From NCBI GenBank assembly GCA_019054805.1, contig JAHQIY010000026.1:124001-188000 (forward strand): a stretch of 64,000 nucleotides of DNA, given 5' to 3'. Shown here one piece after another: positions 46,332-58,442 of the stretch (position 1 is its first letter; the number at the start of each line of letters is the position of its first letter). The notes below the pieces were generated by a model that was given only the letters and a program-made list of their open reading frames with translations, was not told the origin of the DNA and searched no databases. The DNA is from Brachionus manjavacas (Eukaryota > Rotifera > Eurotatoria > Ploima > Brachionidae). The translations under genes and the position numbers were made by a program.

Positions 46332-46512
46332 AATATTACAATTATTATTGTAAATATAAAAATTAAAGTATTTTTATATTCGATGGCAAGTTATTTTAAA
46401 TTAATATTTCAGCAATTTTAATTATATCTATTTAGTAAAGATATTTAGAGGTATAAAAAAAGGATTCAATTCAAATTTTCAACTAATTTTCAAATTTATT
46501 TTCAATTTTATT

Positions 46513-47649
46513 TGTAACCGGTTGATAATAAACAATGTTTAACCTTTAAAAGCTTTAATTAAGTTATTGAACGTTCTGAAGTTCTAAGAATGGAATTCTT
46601 AGACAGAACCAGACCAGACTAATTGGGCCTCAAGAAAGAACCAGACTAATTCGAACTCATCTATTTTATCAATTTTGTTTGCAATTGTCTGGAATTTTAT
46701 TATGTTGTCCTCAAAGTTTGACGTTAATTTAATACTTTTTATTCCAGATCTTAGCCCTCTCTGAACATCAGCTGGTTTCAGGGTTGCTAATAATTGATTT
46801 TTAAATTTTTCCCACGTAACTGATTCATCTCTTGCATGTTTCTAAGCATTTGTAAGGCGTTTCCTCTTAGGAGTTTTGTAACGCAATCTATTAGCCTACT
46901 TCTAATAATTCCTTGGATTCTAGCCTCAGTTTCTACTAGGTATATCCATTCATCTACTTTATCTCTATCGTTACCATTTAATTTTGGTATATGGTCAACT
47001 TTAAAATTTATGATTCGTGTTTCCCTAAGTCCGAATCCTTCGTTTTCTTGTAATACATCCTAATGTATTAAAGTTTTCGATGAAGTGGCTATTTCTTGAA
47101 GGGTGCTTTTTGCTCCTTCCTCATTTTGTTTTGATTGATTTATATTCCTAAACTATCTTCATCTATTTTCATCTTTTTGATACTGGCCAATAGCTCAGCT
47201 CTTTTGAAAAGTAGCTCAATAAGCACTTTCTTAGGTTTTCCTGAATTTTAAACATTTTGAAGCCATTCCATTAGTTCGGCTTCTGTACAGCTTACCAATT
47301 CGCTGTCGTCATCTAATTTCTGGAATTCATTCTCAAAAGACCCATTTTGTGTCTTTATTAATTGTACGAGCTCTTGAACACTAAGTTTTTCAAGGTAATC
47401 TTTTGAAATGGGTACCTTAAAATCGTTTTATCGCTGCTACCAATTGTAACCGGTTTATAATTAACAATGTTTAACCTTTAAAAGCTTTATTTAAGTTATT
47501 GAACGTTCTGGAGTTCTAAGAATAGAATTCTTATTTATACTCATATGCTCGTGTCAAGAACACGAGCTTTTAATTAAGTCAAGATGTGAGCTTAATGCTT
47601 AATGTATATCTCAGCATTTCGAAGCGTCTAACTTCTGAGATACGTGACA
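46513..47649 (-). mobile_element. Gutted LTR retrotransposon (gag only)
   Basis: On the minus strand: a 5' LTR of 205 bp (47649-47445, bounded on the plus strand by TGTAACCGG...GTGACA); two nucleotides later a primer-binding site TGGTAGCAGCGA (47442-47431); a degraded gag; then the last 90 or so bp of the 3' LTR (46604-46513). The two LTR stretches match over their shared part (AAGTTATTGAACGTTCTGRA). All of pol and most of the 3' LTR are deleted, leaving a 1.1-kb remnant. Confidence 0.8.
46700..47430 (-). pseudogene. Retrotransposon gag remnant
   Basis: The minus strand reads KVPISKDYLEKLSVQELVQL, LVSCTEAELMEWLQN and IPKLNGNDRDKVDEWIYLVE, then ARIQGIIRSRLIDCVTKLLR and GNALQMLRN. The PKLNG..RDKV..W....E pattern is the retrotransposon-gag capsid start (Ty3/Gypsy-like). 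Stops and frame changes occur, so it is dead. Confidence 0.7.
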
Positions 47650-48108
47650 AGTATAATTCACTTTGTGCATCAGTTGACAAGATGATGAATTAGTGATTAA
47701 TCAGGGTAACATATTTCACCTTATTTTTCAACACAATAATATTACTAAAAAGCTAACATTTTTAGATCTAAATGACAAACATTATGCTAGGGATCAATGT
47801 CTGTTTGATCACATATATATAAGGAATTGTAAATTTCAAAAAAAAAATTTAACAGAGCTGAATCGACTTAATGAAAAGAATTTTTTTCAAGAAATTAATC
47901 AAATATTTATTTATTCTCAATTATCGAATTAATACAATTAATTTAAAGCTAATATCGATATTATATAAGATAATATCTACAATTAATTGATTTTCAAATT
48001 AATTAAAAATGTTCTTGTATTAATTAAAAATTCAAATAGTTTAATGAAATTTTAATTTTGTAACGCATTCTTTAAATTTTCCAAAAAAATATTTAAGTTT
48101 TTTGGTTT

Positions 48109-50607
48109 TTATTTTAATAATTCCATGTTTAGATCAACAGGACAAATTAACTTTTTAATCTTTTTTGCACTGCTCGAAATATTTGAGTCTTCTTTTGAAC
48201 ATTCTGATTCTTTAAGAAGCCAATGATACCTAAAACAATTATGTGATCCATTCAAGTAAGAGACATTTAGAGGACCCATTACAAATGTATAAAATCTAAA
48301 ATAATTTGATAATTGAGAATATTCTGACAGAATACGAGCAATTACTTTAAATTCTTGCCATATTCAATATATTCTTTATACATCAATCTTCCGAATTTTC
48401 GATAAACCTGATCGATTTGTTCTAAATTCTCAAATTGAATATCTTCATCAAAACACCTTGCTAAATTTTCATCCAGTATGACAAAAATTACCTTACATTT
48501 TAAGTACTAAAAGAAAATTAATTGAAAACATTGAAATTTTGATGAGTTTTACCTGTTGCTGAATTTCAATGTTATTGCATGAAATTTCTTCAAGTTCAAA
48601 ATCTTTACAAGTTGATTCAACAATGCATTCAAGTTCTGAAATCAAATTTTTATTCTCTTCTTTTAATGATTGATGAAGTAAAAGTCCTATCAGAACTTAA
48701 ATGTTAAAAAAATTTATAAAATTTGTTTATTCATAGAAGATTGTAATAGCTTTTTCTTCAATCTTTAATTTTTTGTTAATGAATAACCAGAATTTTAAAA
48801 AGATGTTTATTAAATAAAAATTTTGTATAAAATAGAATTTTGAATCAAAAATTTTTATTTGAACATAACAGTAAATTATTCAGATTATTTTCGAATATTT
48901 AAGAAAAGTTTTATTTTAATTTTAAACAAACAAGATTAATTTATACTCTTAATAATAAAAGTAGTCGGATTTGCACAACAAATTAAAAAAAATCATTTAA
49001 AGTCTTTTCAAAGTTCAACTTAGTAATTTTAATAAATATTTTAAAAAAGATCTATTTAATAAAAAAACCTTCTGCCGGAACCCTAAACTAAAGCTTTGCC
49101 TCAGACTCTGAATGACTACGCTCGCTTCTAATATTGATGAGTTTCTATTAAAATAGCAGAATTTATTATTAAAATTATCGGAATCAAAAGATTATTTACA
49201 TAGATTAAATGCCAAATAATTTGGCTTTTAGTTTTAACTTCTTTTTATTAACGTTTTTTAAATGGAGGGTGAAGTCGGAAGCAAATTTGTTCGAATAAAA
49301 CATAAAAAACTTATTCAAAATGAATATTGATGTTATTTTATTTATTGAACAATTATTATTATTTTTATTATTAAAATTAAAATTTATTAATTATTTCAAA
49401 AAGATGTTTTACATATCAGATATTTTTAGGATAATTAATATAATTACCAGAACTATTATAAAAATCTAAAAAATTTAGATAAAAAAATTCAATTTTATAT
49501 TGAAAAATTACCTTCACAAATCAATAATCGATTTTCAGTAGATTTTTAAAATGCTAAATTATCTTTATATTTAAAAAATTTTAATTTTTATATTCTGAAA
49601 TTTCGTTAATTTATCATACTTAAATCGGATTTAATTTAGTTTTAAGAAGACTGCTCTGCTTCAGATAAAAATTGCTTCCCAGTTCACTATCCCTTTTTTA
49701 AAAGCTCTTTGATTTTACAAAGAAAATTAAGGTGTTGGGTTATACTTGATAATTATTGAGCATCACTCAATAATATTCAATCAGATAAAATACCGAAGCT
49801 ATAGAGCAATCTTTGATAGATAGTTCTTATGTCCTGCGAACGCTGCTTGTCGAGTAATCAACAATTAATGAGTCCATCAACTTATTAAAGGTACTTAGCC
49901 AAGCTTGATTCTTTAAGTACCTGAATAATATTTCTCTCTGTCTCTTTTGAACAAACAAGTTTAGCTAATTCTCCTTTCCTTTGGCGTATTTATAAGACAT
50001 GCCTCAGGTTGACTTGAACTTATTCTTTTTAGACAATTCTGGACTAAACTGAAAAATTAAACTTGTATCATTATTTTGGTTTGAAAAAATTGGTCAATAA
50101 ATGAAATTTTTTTAGTTTGTAAATTTTAACAAGAATTGATAAAAAAATTTAAAATTCTGTCAAATTCATACCTTTTTCTGAATTAAAGTCAGCTAAAATA
50201 TTTTTTTGAAATTCCAATATCCGTTTACAAATTAGCGGAGATTTTTGAAAAATTGTTTCACACAAATTTTTGATATTAAAACATCTTTGATCGGAATATT
50301 CTTTTAGAAAAATATCGATCATTACATAAAACCAATTTTCATAATTATTTGCTGCTTTTACACATAAAATTCTGTGTTCAGTTCTGATATTAAATCGAAA
50401 ACTAAAATAGTTTATGAGATCATCTCTGAAGGGCAAAATGTCAAATTCCCATAAGATATTTTTAAGTGTCGCAGATCGTTTAAGATATTTTTTTAGATCA
50501 TAAGTCATTATTTCCCTTTGAAGTTCACAAATAGCACAATCATGATCTGGCTCCAAACCGAAAAGACAATTTGATTCACTTTGATTATCTCTATCAAGAA
50601 AGGGCAT
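48109..50607 (-). CDS. Unrecognised three-exon gene, with one apparent frameshift
   Basis: Exons on the minus strand: 50607-50172, 48695-48553, 48506-48109. The two introns are GT-AG and the phases agree. Exon 1 begins at an ATG and contains DHDCAICEL and ILPFRDDLINYFSFRFNIRT, then NYENWFYVMIDIFLKEYSD. Exon 2 is acidic and helical (EENKNLISELECIVESTCKD). Exon 3 reads YLKCKVIFVILDENLARCF up to EYIEYG. It then continues only after a one-base shift near 48361 with QEFKVIARILSEYSQLSNYF and SSAKKIKKLICPVDLN to TAA. With that base restored the product would be about 325 aa. The frameshift could be a real lesion or an assembly error. The FRDDLINYF...IFLKEYS spacing faintly recalls an RGS-type helical bundle; I would not assign a function. 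Confidence 0.6.
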
Positions 50608-52134
50608 TTTTAAGTAGATTAAAATTTTTCACTTCAAAAAAATTTCGTTGCTTGATGTATTAAGCAAAAACAAAATTTCATGAATACTTTAATTATGTTC
50701 AAACAGCTGCGAGATAACATTGTTTTAGATATTTTTTTTAATATTTATTTTTGTTATCAAGTAAAAATTCAAATTTAATTTTTCAATAAAATTTTCAATG
50801 CAAAATGATCAATTTTTTTTTGATGAATCAAGTTTATGATTCAAGAATATATTTAGCTATTTTGAATTTGATTAACCTCCTTCAAGAGAAATGAAGATAA
50901 AAATTTCTTTAAATTCAAGGTATTAAAATTGCAAAAAAAGAAGAGGAAAATAGAAAGTGAACTTCCTAGGCCTTTAGCTGAAATTCATTTATGCCCTATT
51001 AATTCATTTAAAAATAAAAAATAATCTTTAAGTTTTTAGTTTTCTAGAGACATTTTGAAAGAGTCAGAAATGCTATCACTGATGAAAAAATGACTATTTA
51101 ACTTTCTTCTAGACCTACTTATATTTATTAAATGCAAAGTAAAATCTAAATTAAAATGGTAAGTAAAAAGTTGAATATTTGCCCTTTGATGGGCAGATAT
51201 TGGCATGTTGAAGTTTATGATCAAAACTTTATATCAAATTGCTCATTTTAAGTTTAATAATAAATTTCCTGAATATTTAGGTAGAATTTTATAAAATTTT
51301 TGATGTAACATTGATTAACATAGTTTGTTAAATTAAGATTTCAAAAAAAAAATTTAAATTAATAGTATGTTCAAATTAACTAAAATGATCGATTATTTTT
51401 GATTTTTTAGTAAAGATTTTAATGCAAATAAATAAATTTTTTTCATAACACAAAGTATTATTTAGTTTTTTAATTTTATTATCTTTGCGTTTTTTGTTTT
51501 TTTTGTTTTTTGTCTTTCGGATTTTGTACTCTTTTTAATTCTAAAAATCGATTATTAATCCATTTATTTTATGATCAACTTAAAATAATTTTTTGAGACT
51601 GTCGCATTATATGTTAAATCATTACCAATAAAAAAAAAATCATTTCGTTAATTTAAGAAATTATTATGCTTACTTTTTAATTGAGCATTTGATCATTTGA
51701 TCATAAACTTCAACATGCCCAGATATTTACGTTTTGTTTAATTCACTCAAAAATACTAGATGCTAATGAATTAAACTGTATCGTCTCAATAAAAGATAGT
51801 TTTGAAAAAAGATAATCAAATTTTAAAATCTTAAAAACTTTTAATACCCCTTGTATGTAACATAAGTCAAATAGTTTTGATTAAAATTTAATGTTTTTAA
51901 GTATTTATTTTTATTTTTAAGTAAAAAATTTAATTTTTCAATAAAATCTCTCTGCAAAATGATCAAATTTCTTTTTTGATGATCAATTTAGCCATGAGGA
52001 TATCGCAGAGTCATTTTATACCAATAAATTTATTTATTTTTGAAATTTTATTGTTGAAATTAAAATTTTTAGATTAGATTTAAAATAAATGTTTCGGTCG
52101 AAACAGTATTTTTGAAATTTGAATTATTCCAATT
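50608..52134. other. Spacer with TIR element and direct repeats
   Basis: No gene is supported. It contains the inverted-repeat element at 51194-51729. It also holds a direct repeat of about 95 bp: 50735-50830 (AATTTAATTTTTCAATAAAA ... TGCAAAATGATCAA) and 51895-51985. Confidence 0.5.
51194..51729. mobile_element. Non-autonomous TIR element
   Basis: A perfect 24-bp inverted match (GGCATGTTGAAGTTTATGAT CAAA at 51202 and its complement ending near 51720) sits within looser arms of about 55 bp (51194-51250, 51675-51729). About 430 bp of non-coding sequence lies between. Superfamily not determined. Confidence 0.6.
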
Positions 52135-54414
52135 TTCAAAACACAAACATTTCTTCTTCTGTATGTCCATTTTTACATAATAACCTAAAAAGAAAATGAT
52201 AAAAAATTTTCCAAATTTTCACTTCAAATTACTCTTTTGCTGTTTTTGTAAATTTATTTGGACCACAAATACAAAAATATGGATTCTTTGAGCTTTTGTT
52301 GATTAATTCACCTAATATTTCGTCATTAATTCGTCCACGCCTACCTTTCCAATGTTCTTTTTCGTCTGATAATATGTTACAAATTTTCAATCTAAAAATT
52401 TATTCTAGAATATTATTTTTGAATTTTGCAGCTCAAAAATTACTTGGGAAAATCTTGGCTAAGTTTTTCGAGATCTTTTTGATAAATTATATCTTGTTGG
52501 GTTTTATTGAAGAAAAGTAATTTAATCATTTCTATGTTGTCCATGGTTAAGCATCTTTTTATTATCCGAATCATTGGTGTAAAACCAGAACCAGCACAAA
52601 CCAAATAAAGGTTACAGCAATTTGATAAGACATCGCAATTAAATGATCCACAATAGTTGCTTATTTCTACCTTGGATCCAATAGGTAATTTTTTTAGATC
52701 TGATGTCAATTCGCCATCAGTGTAATGCTTTATGATTAGACATATTTGGTTTTCATGTTGGCTATTTTCGTGCAGCAATGATTCACTCACCACTGTGTAT
52801 GGCTTTGCTAATTCTCTGTCTTGAAGATTAATTTAGCTTAAGTTAATTTTTTTGAAATTTGAAAAAATCAGAATTACTTTTAGATAATCGCAAAAAAATA
52901 TGATATCCTATAGGCACATGCATTCTTGAAGTGTTCGGTATATCAAATTTATACAGACTTGTGTCATGAGTTAAATTGTCCCTTGACTTCAAGATGCATT
53001 CACGGAAATTGATGCCTTTTGATTATCATTTTATATTTATGCAAAAATTTTAGAGTACTAATTCACCTATTTTTGATTCTTCTATTTTTTCGGCTGAGAA
53101 TTTTAGCTTTGGACACCTTTTCAAAAATTTGAATAAAAACAAAAAGTCAAAACTGAGTAAAAACTCACATTTGCCACCAATGTATTTGCTCCAATTTGAA
53201 CAAAATAATTTCTATTTTTCCTTCTTTAGAAAATTTCACTTGAAAAAAAATCAAAAATTAATCAGAATAAACTTTTGCTAATAACTTAAAATACTGTACC
53301 ATCATAGTTTTCTTTCACAGGAGCCGGTAGTTCTAAATTAATTGAGTTTTAGACAAACAAGTTTTTTGAAATTTAAGACTCACCAAGACAATATTTGTAA
53401 ATTCCACTCGGAATATACAGAAATAATATCAGAAAATTTGAATTAATTGGATCGTTTGATTTGTCGATTATCAAGCAATCTCTTTGTAAGTTTTTGCATT
53501 TTGTATACAAAACAATGTTGCATGATGGATTAGATTGATAAGAATCAATTACTGGTATCTCAGATGTGTTTTTTTTTGCTTCTACTTCCATTTTTGGTTT
53601 CAGCTCCAATTGGGCAGAATTGATAGGTGGTGATAATGAATCCAAAGGTCCCAATAAGCATTTTTCAAGCATACTTTGAACATTGACCCATTGATGCACT
53701 TGAATAAATAAATCAGTAGCATTTTTTCCAGCTCCTTTCATCAACTCATCAACGCCTCCAGGGTGATATTTCATATATGGTGTAACATTATACACTTTGC
53801 CAAAAATTGCCATCCAGCAGTCATCTTCTCTATTATGTTTAGAAAGCTCTTCGATGGTGATGGGTCGCAAAATTCCTTTGTTGCCAGCCAAGTCAACTGT
53901 TGCTTTTGAAAAACGAATCCAATCCATGAGAGAATATCCTTTGCCAAGGGCGCATTTCTTGCGTTCATTCTCGATTTTAGCCTGCCCTTCATTTGTTCCT
54001 TCTTTTGGAGGCAATAATAATGAATCGCTCACCTTTAAACTACTGGACACGCTTGTTTCCAATCTGTGAGTTTGATTTAGAGTAGTTTTGCTGTTTTTTG
54101 TTTGATTGAATTTTTCGAAATCTGTTTTAGAAATGTTCAAACTAGTATCGCCAGTGCTGTTATTATGAAAATTTTTGACTAAGTTATGAGGCTTATCTGA
54201 ATTCGAAGTTAAGTGTGACTCATCCAATATAGTGGACAAATCTTTGTTTTTCTCATTTTTCAATGATTTACTAAGTGAATTATTTAGACTAGAATTGTTT
54301 TGCGGATCAGCAGCAGGGTCAGCTACTGACCCTTTCAATTTATCTGGATAACAGCCCAGTTTGAAAACTGTTGAAAATTTCCTTATAAAATATTTAAAAG
54401 TTCTCCAGATAATT
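52135..54414 (-). CDS. CYB5R4: Cytochrome b5 reductase 4 (NCB5OR), 5' exon not located
   Basis: Eight exons on the minus strand: 54414-53384, 53332-53300, 53238-53169, 53116-53067, 53015-52878, 52819-52444, 52391-52233, 52183-52135. All introns are GT-AG and phases agree. Domain order is that of CYB5R4, a soluble ER-associated NAD(P)H haem reductase that supports desaturases. It starts with a Ser/Asn-rich N-terminus and GYSLMDWIRFSKATVDLAG. The cytochrome b5 domain has ligands in YHPGGVDELM and QVHQWVN. A CS/p23-like domain (ELPAPVKENYD, KIEIILFKLE) follows, then the FAD domain (AKPYTVVSES) and the NAD domain (CAGSGFTPMIR, CICGP). From 54338 to the stop is 609 codons. Translation stays open up to an acceptor at 54414, and no in-frame ATG precedes SLMDW, so the start lies in an unidentified upstream exon. 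Confidence 0.92.
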
Positions 54415-56249
54415 CTAAATAAAAATTAAACAAATAAATTGATTATTTTAGTGTTTTTTTTCTTCAAACTAAATCCTAAGCCTTAACGAGAAAATACTCA
54501 AAAAATAAAGAGATAGATAAATACAAAGTGTTTTTAAAACATGGTTTTTTATTTGGTATATTTAAGTTTAGGATCATATTTTAAAACTCAATTTTAATGA
54601 AATAAAAAAACTTTCAGCTAATATATAAATTTGATAGCTACAAAATTTTATTAAAGATTTAATTATTCCAATTTAAAAAAAAATGAAGTAAATATATCTT
54701 TAATGAAATTATTTATTCGCCAGCTAGGTAATAACTAAATGCTTTTTCAAATTTTAAATTTCAACTTGACAATAATTAATTTATTGAATTTAATAACATT
54801 TTAAAGAGATTTTTAAAAACCCTAAACTAAAATATTCTAAAAGGCACTGTTTCAACTACTGTTTAATTATTATCATTTTTTCTAAGACTTTAATCGATTC
54901 TTCTATCTATGTTTTTATCTATTAGTAATTTTTAAAAATTTGTACTTCGTTTTTGAAATTGCCAACTTGAAAAGTACTAAATTTAAAAATTTCACAAGAG
55001 AATATATACTAGGCTTTTAAGAAGCAAAATAATCTAGCAAGAGTTTATTAGAGAATATTAGTTAAGAGATTAAAGCTATTTTGAACCTTATCTTCTTATT
55101 AATCATATTTTATTTGTTAGATAAAAAAATTTCATCGTTCATTTGATATTTGTTTTGCCAAATGCTACGTTTAATCTTGCAATAATATTTTTAATCATTT
55201 GTATAAAATGATAATTTCTCTAATTAAAATAAGCCTGAATTATACTTAAACCATAATGTTTTTGGATTAAGTCATTTAAAAGTCTATATGAAAATTTGTC
55301 TAAAAAATTTAGAATAAATCATTGTATTCTTGATGTTTTAAAATAAAATAAAATAAAATCGCTCACTTCAATAATGACAATAATTAAATAGTTTATTAGA
55401 TTAGTCAATCCGGAAGGATTTTATTCTTTTAAACCCACGGTTTGACTAATTCTAGGTAAAAAGGATATGCTGGAAAATTTTTTTTCTTCTGAAACTGAAA
55501 ATTAAAGCTAATTTAATATTTTTGAAAATTCAAATTCAAATCAAATAATTAAGATTAATTCTATTAATATCTTGAGAGAATTATTTTTATTATTTATTTA
55601 AATAAACGCCAGGCGAAGCCAAATAAAAAGAAATAAGATTTTTAAAATTAGTCATAAAAATGTAGCACCAAAAGAAATAAAGAAGATTGCATTTTTTTCA
55701 TCCCAGCGATCAAAAGATACCTACTAGACAGCATTTTTTCTTTATAATCAAATCTATTTTGATTAAATTTTAAAATACAAATCAAAATAAAACTGCATTA
55801 CAAAAAATACTATCAGACAATAAATAATTTTCTTTGATTAACTTTTTAATTTTTATATTTTACTTACAGTCTTTATTAAAAATTTTATTATTTTTACATT
55901 TAGATTTTAAAATATTTATGTTCACGATCACGCACATTAATTTACGTGATTGGCCTTAATAAAGCGTGTAATAAAATTTATTAATTTAAAGAATTCAAAA
56001 TAACGGATATAAATAAATAAATCACGAAATAACGAGAAAGTGTCCTTATAGAGCCTATTGACAAGTAATTAATCTGCTCAATGCACCGATCATTCAAAAT
56101 CTCAAAAAAGTCTAAAATAATAGAATTCGAAATTTGATTCACATTTTTTTCCATAGATAATCATAATGAAATCAAGCAAAAAGTGAATTATGACAAGTTC
56201 TTGGATTTTCGATAAACACAAAATTAATCATCAAAGATCAAATGAGAAT
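54415..56249. other. AT-rich spacer; should hold the first CYB5R4 exon
   Basis: No exon could be supported by eye. The start exon of CYB5R4 must lie here or further right. No repeat structure was noted. Confidence 0.35.
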
Positions 56250-56850
56250 CAAAATTTGATAGATAATCCATGGATAGACAATGCGCTTGAATTTTATCCT
56301 AAAAATTCTTTTATGTCCTTTAGTGTCCTTTACTTATTACAGAATTAAATATTGTCCTTTAGTGTCATTTAGTGTTCTTTATATGTGTTCATAACAATAA
56401 TTTTTTGTAATTTTTTTATTTTGTTTTTTATAAAAAAAAATTTATTCTTGATTAAAGAGTATCTAAATAACAAAACATTATAATTTTAATTTATAATTTT
56501 TGGACGAAAAAAGTATTTTAAAAATCTGAGATAAGTAAAAGGGGTCCGGGGCGTAGCCCTGGTTTAGGGATCTGGCTATGCATAATTATTGAGAAAATTT
56601 TAAAATGTTTTTTAAATTTATAATTACTGTAAATTTTAAAAATTTTAATTTTTTTGCGTAATTTTAAAAACTGTAGCGAGAATTTCAAATTTAAATATAA
56701 AAATAATTAAAAAAATTTAAGAAATATAATTAATTGAATAGTTGGATAGTTATTCTTTATTAAGTAAAGAACACAAAAGGACACAAAAGAATAATTAGCT
56801 ATAAAAACACGCTCATTGTCTATAGCTCAGATAATCAACTTAATTCATTT
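56250..56850. mobile_element. MITE-like element with long imperfect TIRs and a GC-rich core
   Basis: Inverted repeats include 56305-56336 versus 56762-56793 (29 of 32 bases). They begin ATTCTTTTATGTCCTTTAGT on the left. Looser similarity extends outward to about 56250 and 56850 (ATAGACAATG / CATTGTCTAT). Near 56540 lies a GC-rich patch GGGGTCCGGGGCGTAGCCCT, unlike the AT-rich surroundings. No open frame or clear target duplication. Confidence 0.6.
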
Positions 56851-58442
56851 GAAAACTTCTATATTGCTTCTTTTCAAAACAAATGAAAAAAAATTAAATC
56901 TCATCGCTTTTCTTTCCTCGAAAAAAAATTATTTAATTAAGGAACATTCAAGCAAATATATACAGAAGTGTTTTATACACAATGCTGAATGAAACATACT
57001 TTTTTTATTAAGTTTCTGAAACAGCAAAACAACATTTTGAGTATCTTGGGTGTTTTAAAAATTTTCTTATCTAATAGCCAGACATCTTTTATTTGAGAAT
57101 GATGGGGCTTAAGTTACCAGACCAAATTTTAAATAAAAGTCTCTTGAACAGGACACAAATATTCTGGTCTGCGACTTTGGTAAAAAAATTTATTAGTAAT
57201 AAGCTTATTTACCCTTGCCAGATTAGGTTGGAATTAATAAAGGTATTAGCTCTAAAGATCGCTTAGAAGATTCAGTCAAATTATGTTTCGGTAGCCTTAA
57301 GTTTTTATTTTTTTCAAAATGATTTTGCCATTGATTTTTTTAATTTTAATTTTATTTTTCCCTAAAGGAGGTTAATTAATATAAAATATAATAAAAAGTG
57401 AAAATTATAATTATTTATGACAGAAAAATTTCCACTTTAGGGTTTTAGATTTATTAATTGAAATTAATTAATTTTGTATCTTGTTGAGTCATTTTGAAAT
57501 TTTTCTTCTCAAAAATTTATTATAAATATACAAGTACAGATTTGAGAAAAAAAATCGAAAAATTTACTAACATTGTTCTTCCAGATTAAATTGAGGAAAT
57601 ATTTTTCTTATAAATCGTGTCTAAAAATGATCGGAAAATATGCTAGCATTTTTTGTTTAAATATATGAAATAATTTTTATAAAGTTAAAAATTTAAATGA
57701 ACCAATTTATCAATAAAATATTTAGCAAATATTGAAAATATTGATTTTTGTTTTCAAAATGAGAATGATTCCTGTAAAAATAATAAAAAAATTACCTGTC
57801 TGCATTTTTGTATCCTTAATTACTTTAATAAATGAAAATATTGCTTAACATTGTATTTTCAATTGAACAGCCTTTGTATTTGTTGGTTTATATCAGAATT
57901 TAAAAAAAATCTAAATATTAGAAAAATTTTAAGTATTTGATTTTTTTTTATTCTATATTATTCATATATCTATATTAATATTAATATTAATCTATATTAA
58001 TCAAAGTAAAAAAAATTAATATATTGAAATCTTTCAATTAATTTCTTAGCTAAAAACTTGAATTTTAGAATAAAATAAATAATAATAAAAAATTAAAAGC
58101 AAATTTTCATAGAAACATTTGAATAAAATTTTCATTTATACCCGACATGGATTGCATATTTAACTTCAATTTAAACTTCACAAGAAAAACAAAACCAATT
58201 GATTAGAATTTTTTTTAATTAGAAGAAATTCGCCGAAACCAGCGGAACAAAACAAAATTAAAGGGAATAAAAATAATATAAAAATTAATTCTAAAAGTAA
58301 GCATTTAAATGTCACAATAATAATAAGAAATTTTTTGACTCAATCTTTTAGTTTTATAATTTTGAACATAGTAAAAAAATACATAAAAAAAAATAATTTA
58401 AAAATAAACTACATAGCTTTTTTTTGAAAATAAAAATTGCTT
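56851..58442. other. AT-rich spacer downstream of SIRT7
   Basis: No coding exon recognised. The stretch 57958-58000 is a short (ATTAAT)-type repeat. The SIRT7 3' UTR must end within the right part. Confidence 0.4.

Noticed and set aside
46836..47063. 75-codon plus-strand frame
   Set aside because: Antisense shadow of the minus-strand gag remnant.
47693..47932. 79-codon plus-strand frame next to the LTR
   Set aside because: No recognisable motif, AT-driven composition, no splice or promoter context. Not strong enough to call a gene.
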